The notes below the pieces were generated by a model. That model did no database searches, was not told the DNA's origin, and worked only from the letters and a program-made list of their open reading frames with translations. From Caulobacter sp. (GTDB taxonomy: Bacteria > Pseudomonadota > Alphaproteobacteria > Caulobacterales > Caulobacteraceae): a stretch of 64,000 nucleotides of DNA. Both the position numbers and the translations under genes were made by a program. Below, in pieces: positions 26,920 through 37,451 of the stretch; positions within the stretch are counted from its first letter, which is position 1; each line of letters begins with the position of its first letter. The DNA is taken from contig JAQGIK010000076.1 of the NCBI GenBank assembly GCA_028291265.1, positions 1 to 64,000 on the forward strand, in the 5' to 3' direction.

Positions 26920-29900
26920 GTGTTTGTGATTGCAGTGTCAGGCGACGCACGATCGTGGGGTGTCGGCAAGCTACTCAACCAAAACGGGGCGGACTGCACC
27001 GTTGAGTACTTCGACACGCCCATGGCTGAACCCATCCTCCGCGAATGTCTCGCGACGGATCTGCGCTCGGTATCGCTCCCCGCCCAGACCAGGGTCTTTG
27101 TCTACAACTCCATGATCTCCGCCTGGGAGATTGGTCGCATCCTCGACGACCATGGCGACACTCAACTGATCAAGTTTCCCAAAGGGGCGACTCGTCACCT
27201 CAGGGTCTCGGAGGTCTTCGCGCGCTGGGATCGTCCCATCAGCGATCCTACGGGATTTCTCGCGGCCGAGATCACCGAGACGCCACGCTTCGCAACGGGT
27301 CGGGCGCCGTTCGTGCGGTCACTGCTCAAGCAACGCGCGGCCGCGCTGGGCATGTCGGCCCTGCCCTCTTCAGCAATCGAACTGGAGGCTCATCAGGTCG
27401 AGGTGGTGCGGAAGGTTCTGCAGGACCCGATACAGCGCTATCTGCTCGCGGATGAAGTCGGGCTCGGCAAGACGATCGAAGCCGGGGTCCTCATTCGCCA
27501 GTGTGTCCTGGATGACAGCAATCACGCGAGAGTCCTGATTCTCGTGCCTGAAGGTCTCGTCTCACAGTGGCGTACGGAACTTAGCACCAAGTTCTTTCTG
27601 GGCGGCCGACTGGATGAGACCGTCTTCGTCGAACCCTTCTCAGCCACCAGTCGCATCCGGGCCTTGGCTCCTTCGGCGACCATGCTGGTCGTAGACGAGG
27701 CCCACCATATAGCCTTTGACCAGGATGGCGCCGGCTCCGGCCTTTACGAGGACCTTGTCGCCGCCGCTCCGTCGATTGACCGCATCCTGCTGCTGTCGGC
27801 CACACCCGCTTTGCACAATGAGCGCGGCTTCCTGCGGATGCTTCACCTGCTCGATCCGACGGGTTACCCCCTCGATGGCGAGACCGAGTTCCGCAAGCGG
27901 GTCTCGGAACGGCAGGCGTTGGCCGAGATCGTTGCATCCCTGACGCCGGATAACGCCCTCTATCTGGACGACTCTCTCGACGAACTCGCGATCATGTTCC
28001 CGGACGACCTGCGTTTACTGGACGAGGCTGGCCGCCTGAGGCAAATCATTGTTGGAATGCCGCCGGAAGACGATCCCGATCTCGTCTCGGCCGTTGCGGT
28101 CGTCCGCGACCATCTGAGCGAAGTCTACAGACTTCATCGCCGGATTTTGCGGCACCGCCGACGTAACGTTGTGGGCCTGACCCCCGACAGATCCGGGGCG
28201 GAGGTCGTCTCCTACCGCTCGCCCGCCACGCTTGCGGCCGCGACTGCCGCTGACGAGTGGCGCTTCGCCGAACTGACCGATGGAAATCAGGCGGGGCCAA
28301 CCGACGCGAGCCTGGCGTGCTCGGCCTTCCTCATGGAACGACGGGCCAGCTATGCGGTGTCCGCACTGGCCAGACCCGCTTCGCCTGCATCCGTCGCGGC
28401 GCCGGAACCGTTTTTGACCGCGCTGCGGACGACCGAGGAGCCTGAGCGTTCAGGGGATCGGATCGACGCCCTGGCGGACGCAGTCCATTCCCGCCTCGCG
28501 CCGCGCGTTCAGTTCATCGTCTTTTGCTCCGACCCGGTCACGGCGGATGAGATCGCCAGGCGTCTTACCTCACGCCTCGGGCAGATCGTTGATCGACACG
28601 ACCCGGCAGGCACAGCCTGGCAAGCCTTTGGAGACAATACGTCGCGAGCAGTTCTGGTTTGTGATTATCGGGCGGAGGAAGGTCTAAACCTGCAAGGCGG
28701 CGAAAAGGTCATCGTCCACTATGATCTGCCCTGGAACCCCAATAGAGTTGAGCAGCGCCTTGGACGGGCGGATCGATACGGATCCGGGCAGTCCGTCAGA
28801 TCACTGGTCATCTGCTGCGAGGATGATCCGATTGAAGTCGCATGGACACGCTACCTGAGCGACGCTCTGCTGGTGTTCGATCGGTCGATCGCAAGCCTCC
28901 AGTACTTCCTGGAAGAGACATCCAAGGCGCTGCCGGTGCTTCTGCTCACCGAGGGCGCCGAAGGCATCATCGACTTGATGGTGAGGGATCAGGGGGACGA
29001 CGGCCTGATCGCCACCGAGATCAAAAACATCAATCAGCAGGATGCTCTCGACGCATTGGGCGACCCGCCCACCGAGACGATGGATGTCTTGTCGGATCTC
29101 GACGATGAGTGGCGTGAAATCGAGGCCGATCTGGGTGGCTGGATTCAGACCACCTTGATGTTCGGGCGATCCAACGAGCCGCCCGGGGTGGCCGGTCAGA
29201 CTCCCGGTGCGCCGTTCCGGTATCGGTACATGACGGGCGCACAACACACTCTGCTTCCTCTTGAGGAGTTCCATCAACGGTGTGAAGCGGCCCTCGATCT
29301 GGACCTGAAAGTGACCCGGTCGCGCGACCTCTGGACGGTCCCGTATACTTGCCGGCGCCCGACAGCCTTGTCCCGTCAAGGGCGGGCTGTGCAAGCGCGC
29401 CTGCTGCGTTACGGCGACCCGCTTCTGACAGGCCTTCGCGAGCTTGCCCAACGGGACGAGCGCGGTCGATCGACTGCGTTCTGGCGACATCTGCCGGCAA
29501 GTCGGGCGGCGCAAACGGACGTATATTTCCGGTTCGACTTCATCATCGAAGCCGAAGTGGGTCCCGCGTTCCAGATTCTGGACCTTGCGGGATGCCTGAC
29601 GCCCTCGGCCGTGTCGTCGCTCAGTCGGCGTGGAGATATGGCGCTCGCTCCCGGCTTCCACACAGTCTGGCTCGACAGCGACCGCCGGACGGTCACCGAC
29701 CCGACGCTTCTCGAAATGCTGGAGGAGCCCTACCGGGTCGAGACCAGCGACCAGGGAGAGCGCGACTTTAATCTGAACCCGAAACGCTGGCAGGCGCTCA
29801 GGGCGCTGCGCATACCTCAACTGGATCAGTGGGGCGATTTGTGCGGCGAAGCCCGGTACGCCGCGGAAGCCCATCTCCGTGGACTCCAGGCTCTGAACGA

Positions 29901-30144
29901 AGACCTTGAGACGGCGGCGCGTCGGGCTGAAACTCTCGATGCCGGCCGACTGGGCCTCCTCAGGGCGAGAGCCGCCCGGTTTGACGCTGGCGCTACAGCC
30001 GATGAGCGCGACCTGCATCTCGAACAAGCCCTGTCGGACCAGTTGATCGCCGGGATCCGCGAACCGAAAGTGTCGCTCGACGCGGTTTGCGCGTGTTTCG
30101 TCAGTTCGGATCTCGCCGTCGCAAATGTCCTGGCGCGAGCATGA
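26920..30144 (+). CDS. dpdE: DpdE, SNF2/Rad54-like SF2 helicase
   Basis: The 1074-residue protein has a unique N-terminal domain of about 150 residues, then a helicase core. Motif I is LLADEVGLGKTIEAGVL (about 177-193), motif II VVDEAHHIAF (about 255), and motif VI QRLGRADRYGSGQ (about 610). The C-terminal 450 residues are charged and helical. It is the first gene of the putative restriction arm and is separated from queC by 125 bp that probably contain a promoter. The GTG start is preceded only by a weak Shine-Dalgarno. It overlaps dpdF by 4 bp. Confidence 0.85.
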   Translation: MFVIAVSGDARSWGVGKLLNQNGADCTVEYFDTPMAEPILRECLATDLRSVSLPAQTRVFVYNSMISAWEIGRILDDHGDTQLIKFPKGATRHLRVSEVFARWDRPISDPTGFLAAEITETPRFATGRAPFVRSLLKQRAAALGMSALPSSAIELEAHQVEVVRKVLQDPIQRYLLADEVGLGKTIEAGVLIRQCVLDDSNHARVLILVPEGLVSQWRTELSTKFFLGGRLDETVFVEPFSATSRIRALAPSATMLVVDEAHHIAFDQDGAGSGLYEDLVAAAPSIDRILLLSATPALHNERGFLRMLHLLDPTGYPLDGETEFRKRVSERQALAEIVASLTPDNALYLDDSLDELAIMFPDDLRLLDEAGRLRQIIVGMPPEDDPDLVSAVAVVRDHLSEVYRLHRRILRHRRRNVVGLTPDRSGAEVVSYRSPATLAAATAADEWRFAELTDGNQAGPTDASLACSAFLMERRASYAVSALARPASPASVAAPEPFLTALRTTEEPERSGDRIDALADAVHSRLAPRVQFIVFCSDPVTADEIARRLTSRLGQIVDRHDPAGTAWQAFGDNTSRAVLVCDYRAEEGLNLQGGEKVIVHYDLPWNPNRVEQRLGRADRYGSGQSVRSLVICCEDDPIEVAWTRYLSDALLVFDRSIASLQYFLEETSKALPVLLLTEGAEGIIDLMVRDQGDDGLIATEIKNINQQDALDALGDPPTETMDVLSDLDDEWREIEADLGGWIQTTLMFGRSNEPPGVAGQTPGAPFRYRYMTGAQHTLLPLEEFHQRCEAALDLDLKVTRSRDLWTVPYTCRRPTALSRQGRAVQARLLRYGDPLLTGLRELAQRDERGRSTAFWRHLPASRAAQTDVYFRFDFIIEAEVGPAFQILDLAGCLTPSAVSSLSRRGDMALAPGFHTVWLDSDRRTVTDPTLLEMLEEPYRVETSDQGERDFNLNPKRWQALRALRIPQLDQWGDLCGEARYAAEAHLRGLQALNEDLETAARRAETLDAGRLGLLRARAARFDAGATADERDLHLEQALSDQLIAGIREPKVSLDAVCACFVSSDLAVANVLARA

Positions 30145-32720
30145 CGGGCCGCAAGCTTGATTACAGCGGTCTCTACGTCGTGCTGGAGGGCTGGCCTGAC
30201 GCCGTCTTGCCGGAAAGCGGTTCGGACGGGCTCTATGAACGCGTTCGGCAGATCCTCGCCAAGGCGAAAGCCGACGGGATCGGACATGCAATCCCCGATC
30301 TGGCGCCGCTCCTGAAACACATTCTGCGACGGCAATCACTCCGAAGCACCGGGCCGGCGCAGTTTCGGGTGCCCATCTCACCGCCCTGGCCTTCCGCGGC
30401 ACGCTGGGGGAGCTTTGGAATCACGTCCCACAGTGGGCAAACAACCCATCTTCTGATCGAAGCCCTGCCTTGGCGACCATCGTGGTTCGGCGACGTCGAT
30501 ACGCCGGTCTTCGACGATGTGTTCGCAGAGCAGATCATTCGCAAGGATTGGTCGAGGCCGATCGATCCCTTCCTTCGGGAGGCCAGCGGTTTCTCGAACT
30601 ACGTTTCGCCGGGCCAGCGGGAAGCGGTCCGAAGCGCTTTCCTGGTTCCTGAGGGCGAGACCCTGATCGTTTGCCTGCCCACCGGATCTGGAAAGAGCCT
30701 GGTCGCGCAGGCCCCGGTCCTCGCAAGAGGCTATGAGGGGGGGCTCAGCCTGTGTGTCGTCCCAACGACCGCACTCGCCCTCGATCAAGCGCGACAGACA
30801 GAAAGGATGATGGCTCCACGGAGCCCCCGTGGAGAGCGGCGCTATCTCGCCTGGCACAAGGGCCTGTCCGCCGATGACAAGGCCGAGATCAAGTCGGCCA
30901 TTCGCGAAGGGCGACAAGGGATCCTGTACTGCTCGCCCGAAGCGATGACCGGAGCCCTGCTCCCTTCGCTCTACGCTGCGGCGCGCGCGGGTTTGATCGA
31001 TTACCTGATCATCGACGAAGCCCATCTGCTCAGCCAGTGGGGAGATGGCTTCCGACCCGCCTTCCAGCTGGTGGCCGGGGTCCGCAGAGGCCTGCTCCGG
31101 GAGTGCCCCGGCGCCAAGTTCCGGACGATACTGATGTCCGCGACGCTCACGACCGAGACGGTGGAAACCATTGACGCCCTGTTCGGCCCGCCGGACACGA
31201 TCCAGATGGTGGCCTCCATCCATATCCGGCCGGAGCCTCAGTACTGGATCCAGCGCGAGGACGACGAGGTCCTGAAACGCGCGAAAGTCCTTGAGGCGGT
31301 GAGGCATGCTCCCCGACCGGCGATTGTCTACGTCACCAAGCGGGACGATGCCCGCGACTGGCATCGGCGGCTTCACGCTGAAGGGTTTCGCAGACTGGAG
31401 ATGTTCCACGGAGAGACGCGCGACGCCGATCGCGAGCGCATCATCGAGCAATGGGCTCAGAACGAGATCGATATCATCGTGGCGACTTCCGCCTTCGGCG
31501 TCGGCATCGACAAGAGCGACGTGAGAACCGTCATCCACGCTGCGGTGCCAGAGACCGTTGATCGCTTCTACCAGGAGGTTGGGCGCGGCGGCCGTGACGG
31601 CGCTCCGAGCGGCTCCCTGCTGATATACTCCCGGCAGGATCTCGGCGTCGCCGAGCGGATTGGTCAGCCATCCCTGATCAGCGAAGAACTGGCCTTCGAA
31701 CGGTGGGAGGCCATGGTCCGGAACTCGACGGCGCTCGACCAGGTCGGAATGAGATTGCAGCTAAACCTGGCGACCGTGCCGCCGCGGTTGCGCCAACAGA
31801 CGGACTACAATGAAGCCTGGAACATGCGCACCCTCATCCTGATGGCGCGCTCGGGCATGCTGGAACTGGACGCAACGTCACCGGACCTTCTTCCTCGCGA
31901 GGGAGCCGAAGATGAGGCCGCCTTCGAAAGTCGGGCGGAAGCGTTCTGGGCCGACTACTACATGCGCGCCATCGTCGATATGAACGAAGCGGGGTACCGG
32001 GACGAAGCCGTATTTCGTGGTCGGATCCAGACTGAACGCGCGCGCTCCTTCATGGCGGCGGATGAGAATGCGCGGCTTGTTGGAGCCTTGGTCGAAGGCC
32101 AAAGTGAAGTCGGCACCCTTCTGCAACGACTGTATCAGAGTTATGCGCCCGGCCGTGCGGTCGTCGTTTCACAGGCCTGCGGCGGCTGTCCGGTGCATCG
32201 GCGCGACCGTTCCCAACAGGTCGATTATCCGGAACCGGCGGTCTTTGGCATCGGCCGGATCGCGGCTCAGGACCTAAGCGTGTGGCGTCATTCGTTTCCG
32301 CATCTTGCCCTCGGCCGACCGATCTTTCTCGTTCTCGCGGACGGGACGGACATGCGGGCGATAGCCTCGGTCGTTCAGGACGCCGTTTCGCTCTTCAATA
32401 TCCGCGAGATCGGGCTGTCGTCTTCGACGCGCGACGCCCTGCCGGAGCTCCAGCAGATTCACAAACGCGCTCCAGACCGGATTTTGCTGGTGCAGGATCT
32501 TGAGGAGGAGGCGCGTTTTCCGACGCGCTACCCCGTTGGGCGGATCAGCATCGTGGATGGCGCAACGATGCCACCGCACCTGCTAGAGCTGGAAAGACCT
32601 CTCCACCTGATCATCGCCCCAGCCTCGACACATGATCCGTGGCATCCCCATCGCCGTCTCGGTGACGTGGGCGACAACAGCCTCACAATCGAACAATTCC
32701 GGGCAGGCTCAAGACTATGA
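30141..32720 (+). CDS. dpdF: DpdF, RecQ-like DNA helicase
   Basis: The 859-residue protein has an N-terminal domain of about 150 residues, then a RecQ-type core: CLPTGSGKSLVAQAPVL (about 177), LIIDEAHLLSQWGDGFRPAF (DEAH near 290), ATSAFGVGIDKSDVRTVIHA and the motif VI sequence YQEVGRGGRDGAPSG (near 480). A C-terminal CGGCPVHRR cluster near 680 may bind zinc. ATGA links it to dpdE and ATGA to dpdG. Confidence 0.86.
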   Translation: MTGRKLDYSGLYVVLEGWPDAVLPESGSDGLYERVRQILAKAKADGIGHAIPDLAPLLKHILRRQSLRSTGPAQFRVPISPPWPSAARWGSFGITSHSGQTTHLLIEALPWRPSWFGDVDTPVFDDVFAEQIIRKDWSRPIDPFLREASGFSNYVSPGQREAVRSAFLVPEGETLIVCLPTGSGKSLVAQAPVLARGYEGGLSLCVVPTTALALDQARQTERMMAPRSPRGERRYLAWHKGLSADDKAEIKSAIREGRQGILYCSPEAMTGALLPSLYAAARAGLIDYLIIDEAHLLSQWGDGFRPAFQLVAGVRRGLLRECPGAKFRTILMSATLTTETVETIDALFGPPDTIQMVASIHIRPEPQYWIQREDDEVLKRAKVLEAVRHAPRPAIVYVTKRDDARDWHRRLHAEGFRRLEMFHGETRDADRERIIEQWAQNEIDIIVATSAFGVGIDKSDVRTVIHAAVPETVDRFYQEVGRGGRDGAPSGSLLIYSRQDLGVAERIGQPSLISEELAFERWEAMVRNSTALDQVGMRLQLNLATVPPRLRQQTDYNEAWNMRTLILMARSGMLELDATSPDLLPREGAEDEAAFESRAEAFWADYYMRAIVDMNEAGYRDEAVFRGRIQTERARSFMAADENARLVGALVEGQSEVGTLLQRLYQSYAPGRAVVVSQACGGCPVHRRDRSQQVDYPEPAVFGIGRIAAQDLSVWRHSFPHLALGRPIFLVLADGTDMRAIASVVQDAVSLFNIREIGLSSSTRDALPELQQIHKRAPDRILLVQDLEEEARFPTRYPVGRISIVDGATMPPHLLELERPLHLIIAPASTHDPWHPHRRLGDVGDNSLTIEQFRAGSRL

Positions 32721-33619
32721 GCGTTCTGAACCAAGCCAGCGATGGCCAATACAACGTCCTGATAACGCTCGTCCGAGCGCTCATCCGGTTCGGCCCTCGA
32801 GAGCGATCTGAGTTGTTGGCGCTCTGCGGCACAGGCATCTCGGGGTTCGACACCACCCGGATCAACCCGACCTACGTGAGGTGGACCGAACTCGGTTTGA
32901 TTGAAGCGCCAGACGGTCTGACTGTGATCAGCGAACCCTATCGGTCCAGGCTGGGAAAAGACGCCGACAAGGCGGAAGCCCTGCTGAGACCGATCGTTCG
33001 GGAGATCCTCCTGAGCGACGCCAACAATCAGCGGTTCTGGGAATCCGAGGCGAACAAGAGCGCCGATCTTTCTCGCGGCTTGTCGTGGCTGCTCGCGCAG
33101 GACGTCTACTCAATCGACACCTCAAGTCACGCAAAGATCGAGGACCTGGAGAAGTCGCAGGTGAATGACCAATCCAAGCGGATGATGCAGAACGACACCC
33201 GCTGGATCGGCCTCAGAACCTGGGCTGTCTTCCTGGGGTTTGGTCGAGGTGAAAACTTCGTCGTCGATCCGACGGTCGCTCTAAGGGACAACCTCCTGAC
33301 CATCCTGCCAGGTAACGATGCGATACCGGCTCAAGAATTCCTGGCCAGAACTGCAAACGTCCTCCCGGTGCTTGACCAGGGCGCGTACCGCTTGAAAATC
33401 GAAGAGGTCCTCAAGGATTCAGCCTGGTCGCCTCTCGAGGACCAACGCGTTTCGACATCCTTGTCACGAGCGATCCAGCGTCTTGTTCAGACCAGGGAAC
33501 TCGCCCTGGAGCAGAAGGCGGACGCCGAATCCGGCCTCCAGCTCACCGGTTTGAACGGTCGAGCATGGCGATCCTTCTCCCACATCCGCCGGCCCGCCAA
33601 CAAACAGGGAGCACGCTGA
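32717..33619 (+). CDS. dpdG: DpdG, winged-helix-like protein
   Basis: The 300-residue protein has an N-terminal segment YNVLITLVRALIRFGPRERS followed by VRWTELGLIEAPDGL, which reads like a winged-helix DNA-binding domain. There is no catalytic motif. The order E-F-G-H and the length fit DpdG of described dpd systems, and the name rests on that context. It overlaps dpdH by 1 bp (TGATG). Confidence 0.68.
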   Translation: MSVLNQASDGQYNVLITLVRALIRFGPRERSELLALCGTGISGFDTTRINPTYVRWTELGLIEAPDGLTVISEPYRSRLGKDADKAEALLRPIVREILLSDANNQRFWESEANKSADLSRGLSWLLAQDVYSIDTSSHAKIEDLEKSQVNDQSKRMMQNDTRWIGLRTWAVFLGFGRGENFVVDPTVALRDNLLTILPGNDAIPAQEFLARTANVLPVLDQGAYRLKIEEVLKDSAWSPLEDQRVSTSLSRAIQRLVQTRELALEQKADAESGLQLTGLNGRAWRSFSHIRRPANKQGAR

Positions 33620-36600
33620 TGCTCGCCAACTACTGGCCTGTCGCGACCCAGGTGAACGCCTGTATCAAGAACGAGGCCGAGACCGCGGACGTCGCAGTCC
33701 TGCTCGCGGTCCATCAGCCCTCGCCGCTTACCACCCGGGATGTCGGCTCGGACCATTTGGAAGTCGTCACAGAGCAGGACCTCCTCAATGCTTTTCTGAC
33801 GGATGACGTGCCCGGCGGGGCCTTGCTGGTTCCAATCACGGGAGCATCGGGGGCGGGAAAGTCCCACATGATCCGATGGCTGGATGCGCAACTCCAGCGC
33901 TCGGCCAAGAGCGATCGCCTCCACATCATCAGGATCCCGAAGAGCGCCAGCCTGCGCACTGTCGTTGAGAAAATCCTCGAGCCTCTCAAGGATAATCCGG
34001 CCTACGACAAAGCCCGCAAGGAGCTGACGAGAGCGGTCGCCGCGGTGAACCTCGACGAAGCGGTTCTGACCTTCCGCGCCCATCTCGAGTTTGCCCTCAA
34101 GGAGATCGGCGCGAGGCTACAGGCAGAGTATATCGAGAACCCGGAACGGGCCGATCTCCGGCCGAAGATCGGGCACGCGAGAGACCTGCCGAAGCTGTTC
34201 GGCGACGCCGCGCTGGCCGATCATTTCGCCACCAACGTTCTTTCGCGCATCGTCCAGCGCGCTCTGCAGGGGCGTGCTGAAGACAACAGCGAAGAAGACG
34301 ACCGGAAGAGCCGGTTCGTGCCAGAAGATCTCGCGCTCCCCGCTAACGTCGAACTCGGCCAGGCCGCCCAAGCGGTCAAGAGCTATTACCAACGGAACCT
34401 GGACACCACTGACGCGGCGAAAATTCGAGTTGCGATCGATCTCCTCAACGACGCGATCGATCCCGCGATCGGAAATGTTTTCCACCTGCAGCAGTCGACA
34501 GGAGGAATGACCTTCCAGGACATCATCCTGGCCGTTCGCCAAACGCTTCTCGAGGAAGGCAAGGATCTGGTCCTCCTCGTGGAGGATTTCGCCGCCCTGT
34601 CGGGCATCCAGGACGTGCTGCTGAAGGTCTGCATCCAGGAGGGTGAGTACGAGGGCAAGAAGATTCGCGCGACCATGCGAACCGCCATCGCGCTCACCGA
34701 CGGCATCCTGTCTTTCCGCGACACGATGTTCACCCGGGCAAGGAAGGAATGGGTCGTTGGCGGGCGTGAGATGACCGACGCCCAGATCAAGGAAGCCACG
34801 ATCGACCTGGTCGGGGCCTATCTCAACGCTGCCCGATACGGTGAGAGCGAACTCCGAAGGGTGTTCAGGGAGGGAGCCGGCGGGGCGTCGAACGACTGGT
34901 TGGGCGTCTGGCGAGACGGCGCCGATACTGACGCGGACCAGGCTGCGCTGAAAGCCTTTGGCTTTTCAAACACGGGCGCGCCGCTGTTCCCGTTCAACAG
35001 GCTGGCCATAGCGACCATGGCTGACCTGCACCTGGTTCGGAACAAGTCTCTGGTCTTCAATCCTCGCAAGATCATCAACGAGATTTTGCGCAACACCCTC
35101 CTTTTGCGCCGACTGTTTGAGTCCAACGCCTTCCCTTCGGCCGACCAGAAGGGGTTCAATCCCAACACCTGGCTTGCCGGCTGGATCGCCCAGACCAACC
35201 AGACCGAGGCCACTCGCAAACGACTACAGGCTTTCCTGCCGGTCTGGGGCGGAAACCCTGTCGACGAATCAGCCTTGTCACACCTGCCGCCAAAACTGTT
35301 CGAGGCGTTCAGTCTGCCGACACCGGGGCAACTCGCCAGTATTTCCTACGTCGAGATCACCGGCCCTCCTCCTGGGCCGGACGAGGAGACTGACAAAAGT
35401 CAGGACACCGGCCCGGCCGACGCTCACGCCTCGCCGGGAACTGACGCCTTCACGACCGAGTGGTCAGCGACCCTCGAGGCATGGGTCGGCGGTGAGGAAC
35501 TGGGTCAGAGCGATGCACGGGCAATCCGTAACGCTTTGCTTCCGATGATTGAGAGGGCAATGGAATGGCCACGACTCAGAGTGCGGAAGCGCCCTCTTTC
35601 AGCGACATCGATCTTCATCGCTGACGCACGCGGCAATCCGGCGCCACGCCGGGCGCTGATTGTATGCGACTCCTCAACTGATGAAGACGGCCGCATCCGC
35701 GCTGGCTTCCTAGGCGCACTTCGGCACCATGAGAATGGCAAGGCCTGGGACTATCCCGGCGCTGACGATGACTACGTTTCAGCGATGGCGATCATCGATG
35801 ATCTCGCGCGACAGGCCGAACTGATCGCGTTGCAGGACACGGTGGTGCAAGTACGGATATTGGCCCAGGGTCTATTGACACAAGCGCGCATCGCCGGCCT
35901 GTCTCCGCCCCTCAAGCTCGGAAATGTGAACGGCACCCTCGCCGGTCTGTTCGAACCTCTTCCGCCTCGGGGGGAGCAGGGCCTCGATGACGACTGGGAG
36001 GCCCTGCGTGAAGTGGCCTGGGGAACCATGGGTGGTGGGGCCGCTCGTGAAGGGCTTCAGACCCAGCTGCTCGGTCTCATGTCGGCTTTCCAAGGCAATA
36101 GCGGCAACACTCCTTTTGGCCTGGATAGTGTCAGGCTTCTGGACAGCCTTGCAGCCTCGGAGACGCCCGACCCGACCGCTGATCCTCTGGATAAGGATAC
36201 CCTGAACTACCTCCGGCAACTGGGCGACAGCCGCGTCTGGGCGGCACTCCAACCTCTGATCAAGACGCTCAGGCAGTTCCGGTCAGATTTGTCACCCTAT
36301 GTCGAGGGCGGGTTCGATAAGGCCGCCTTCGTAGAAGACCTCAAGGTGTTGAGCGGGCTGCTCGTAAGCACCGGGACTTGGCCCGACGGACCAGACTTCA
36401 ACATGAAGGCCTTTGAGAACAAGGTGAAAGTCTTCGATCGCACCCCGATCCTCGACCTCGTCGAAAAAGCGACAGTCGTCGACGAAGCCAAGCCGGAACA
36501 GTTGGCGAAGGTCTTGAACGCACTCGGATCGCTGGATCTGTCGAACATCGACGGCATCCGATCCTTCCTGTCTTCAGCGGAAGCGATCGTCAGCGCTGCT

Positions 36601-36729
36601 CAGATCAAGGTCGACAACAAATACGCGGCGAGTGATCAAGCCAACCCTGATCGGATCGCTGACGAGATCGACGAACTGCTGGGCGGGATCATCGGCGCTC
36701 CAAGCGCTTCGTCAGGAGAAGCGGCGTGA
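33619..36729 (+). CDS. dpdH: DpdH, large P-loop ATPase
   Basis: The 1036-residue protein has a Walker A GASGAGKSHMIRW near residue 75 and a Walker B-like LVLLVEDFAAL near 317, in an AAA/STAND-like arrangement. A long alpha-helical C-terminal region follows, with an acidic linker (EETDKSQDTGPADAHASPG) near 590. The ATG at 33619 with GGAG upstream is chosen because it gives TGATG with dpdG. The frame is open 54 bp further up. It is probably the energy-using core of the restriction module. GTGA links it to dpdI. Confidence 0.78.
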   Translation: MLANYWPVATQVNACIKNEAETADVAVLLAVHQPSPLTTRDVGSDHLEVVTEQDLLNAFLTDDVPGGALLVPITGASGAGKSHMIRWLDAQLQRSAKSDRLHIIRIPKSASLRTVVEKILEPLKDNPAYDKARKELTRAVAAVNLDEAVLTFRAHLEFALKEIGARLQAEYIENPERADLRPKIGHARDLPKLFGDAALADHFATNVLSRIVQRALQGRAEDNSEEDDRKSRFVPEDLALPANVELGQAAQAVKSYYQRNLDTTDAAKIRVAIDLLNDAIDPAIGNVFHLQQSTGGMTFQDIILAVRQTLLEEGKDLVLLVEDFAALSGIQDVLLKVCIQEGEYEGKKIRATMRTAIALTDGILSFRDTMFTRARKEWVVGGREMTDAQIKEATIDLVGAYLNAARYGESELRRVFREGAGGASNDWLGVWRDGADTDADQAALKAFGFSNTGAPLFPFNRLAIATMADLHLVRNKSLVFNPRKIINEILRNTLLLRRLFESNAFPSADQKGFNPNTWLAGWIAQTNQTEATRKRLQAFLPVWGGNPVDESALSHLPPKLFEAFSLPTPGQLASISYVEITGPPPGPDEETDKSQDTGPADAHASPGTDAFTTEWSATLEAWVGGEELGQSDARAIRNALLPMIERAMEWPRLRVRKRPLSATSIFIADARGNPAPRRALIVCDSSTDEDGRIRAGFLGALRHHENGKAWDYPGADDDYVSAMAIIDDLARQAELIALQDTVVQVRILAQGLLTQARIAGLSPPLKLGNVNGTLAGLFEPLPPRGEQGLDDDWEALREVAWGTMGGGAAREGLQTQLLGLMSAFQGNSGNTPFGLDSVRLLDSLAASETPDPTADPLDKDTLNYLRQLGDSRVWAALQPLIKTLRQFRSDLSPYVEGGFDKAAFVEDLKVLSGLLVSTGTWPDGPDFNMKAFENKVKVFDRTPILDLVEKATVVDEAKPEQLAKVLNALGSLDLSNIDGIRSFLSSAEAIVSAAQIKVDNKYAASDQANPDRIADEIDELLGGIIGAPSASSGEAA

Positions 36730-37451
36730 GCTCACACCTGCCATCCCGGGTCTCGGCGCTCCGCGAAAAACTTGGGCGCCTGGAGGCCATCTCATCCAAG
36801 GCCGCGGAAGCGAGCGAACTGTCCGGCCTCCGAACGGACCTCACCGATCCTGTCCAGAAGCTGACTGCCCTGACCAACAGACAATCGCTCTTCAACGAAC
36901 ACGGCGTGAAGACAACCGCGCCCGAGAGCCTGGAAAAACTTCGCCAGAAAGCGCACGCGGTGCGGGAGCGGTTCCGCGCCGTTCGAACGTCGGCGACGCT
37001 CAAAAAAGGGCAGTCCTGGAAAGTCCTCCTCGCCGAAACCTCGACGGCGACCAGCGATGTAGAAAAGGCGCTGACGACGTCCTGGCGCGACTACCGGTCG
37101 ACCCTGTTCGCTGGTGACCCACCCACCAAGGTCGCCGGCACACTCGCGGGCACGAAGGAAAACCTGCAAGCGCTGGAAGCCTACAAGGTCACCTATGAAG
37201 CCTTCAGCCGACTATTCCTGCTCGTCCCCTCGGACCCCTCGGTCGTACAGAAGGCCAAAAGTCTCGCTGCAGAGCTGGTGCTGATCGGAAAGCGCTTCGA
37301 CTTCGACGTCATCCCCGAAGTTCGGGCCTTCCTTGCCGCTGTACAGGCCGGGGGCGCGCCTCTGGGTCTCCTGACCCCGAAAGTCATGGATTGGCTGAAA
37401 GAAGGGGGCGGAATGGACAGTTACCGCGTCCGCGCCTCGGACGGCCAATGA
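36726..37451 (+). CDS. dpdI: DpdI, helical accessory protein
   Basis: The 241-residue protein is all helical with coiled-coil-like heptads (REKLGRLEAISSKAAEASEL, SLEKLRQKAHAVRERF). It has no catalytic motif, signal peptide or TM segment. It overlaps both neighbours by 4 bp. The name comes from its position between the ATPase and the DEVH helicase genes. A scaffold role for DpdH or DpdJ is plausible. Confidence 0.62.
   Translation: MSSHLPSRVSALREKLGRLEAISSKAAEASELSGLRTDLTDPVQKLTALTNRQSLFNEHGVKTTAPESLEKLRQKAHAVRERFRAVRTSATLKKGQSWKVLLAETSTATSDVEKALTTSWRDYRSTLFAGDPPTKVAGTLAGTKENLQALEAYKVTYEAFSRLFLLVPSDPSVVQKAKSLAAELVLIGKRFDFDVIPEVRAFLAAVQAGGAPLGLLTPKVMDWLKEGGGMDSYRVRASDGQ

Noticed and set aside
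36632-37117. Plus-strand frame over dpdI in another phase
   Set aside because: Arg/Pro-rich shadow. dpdI itself is coupled to both neighbours.
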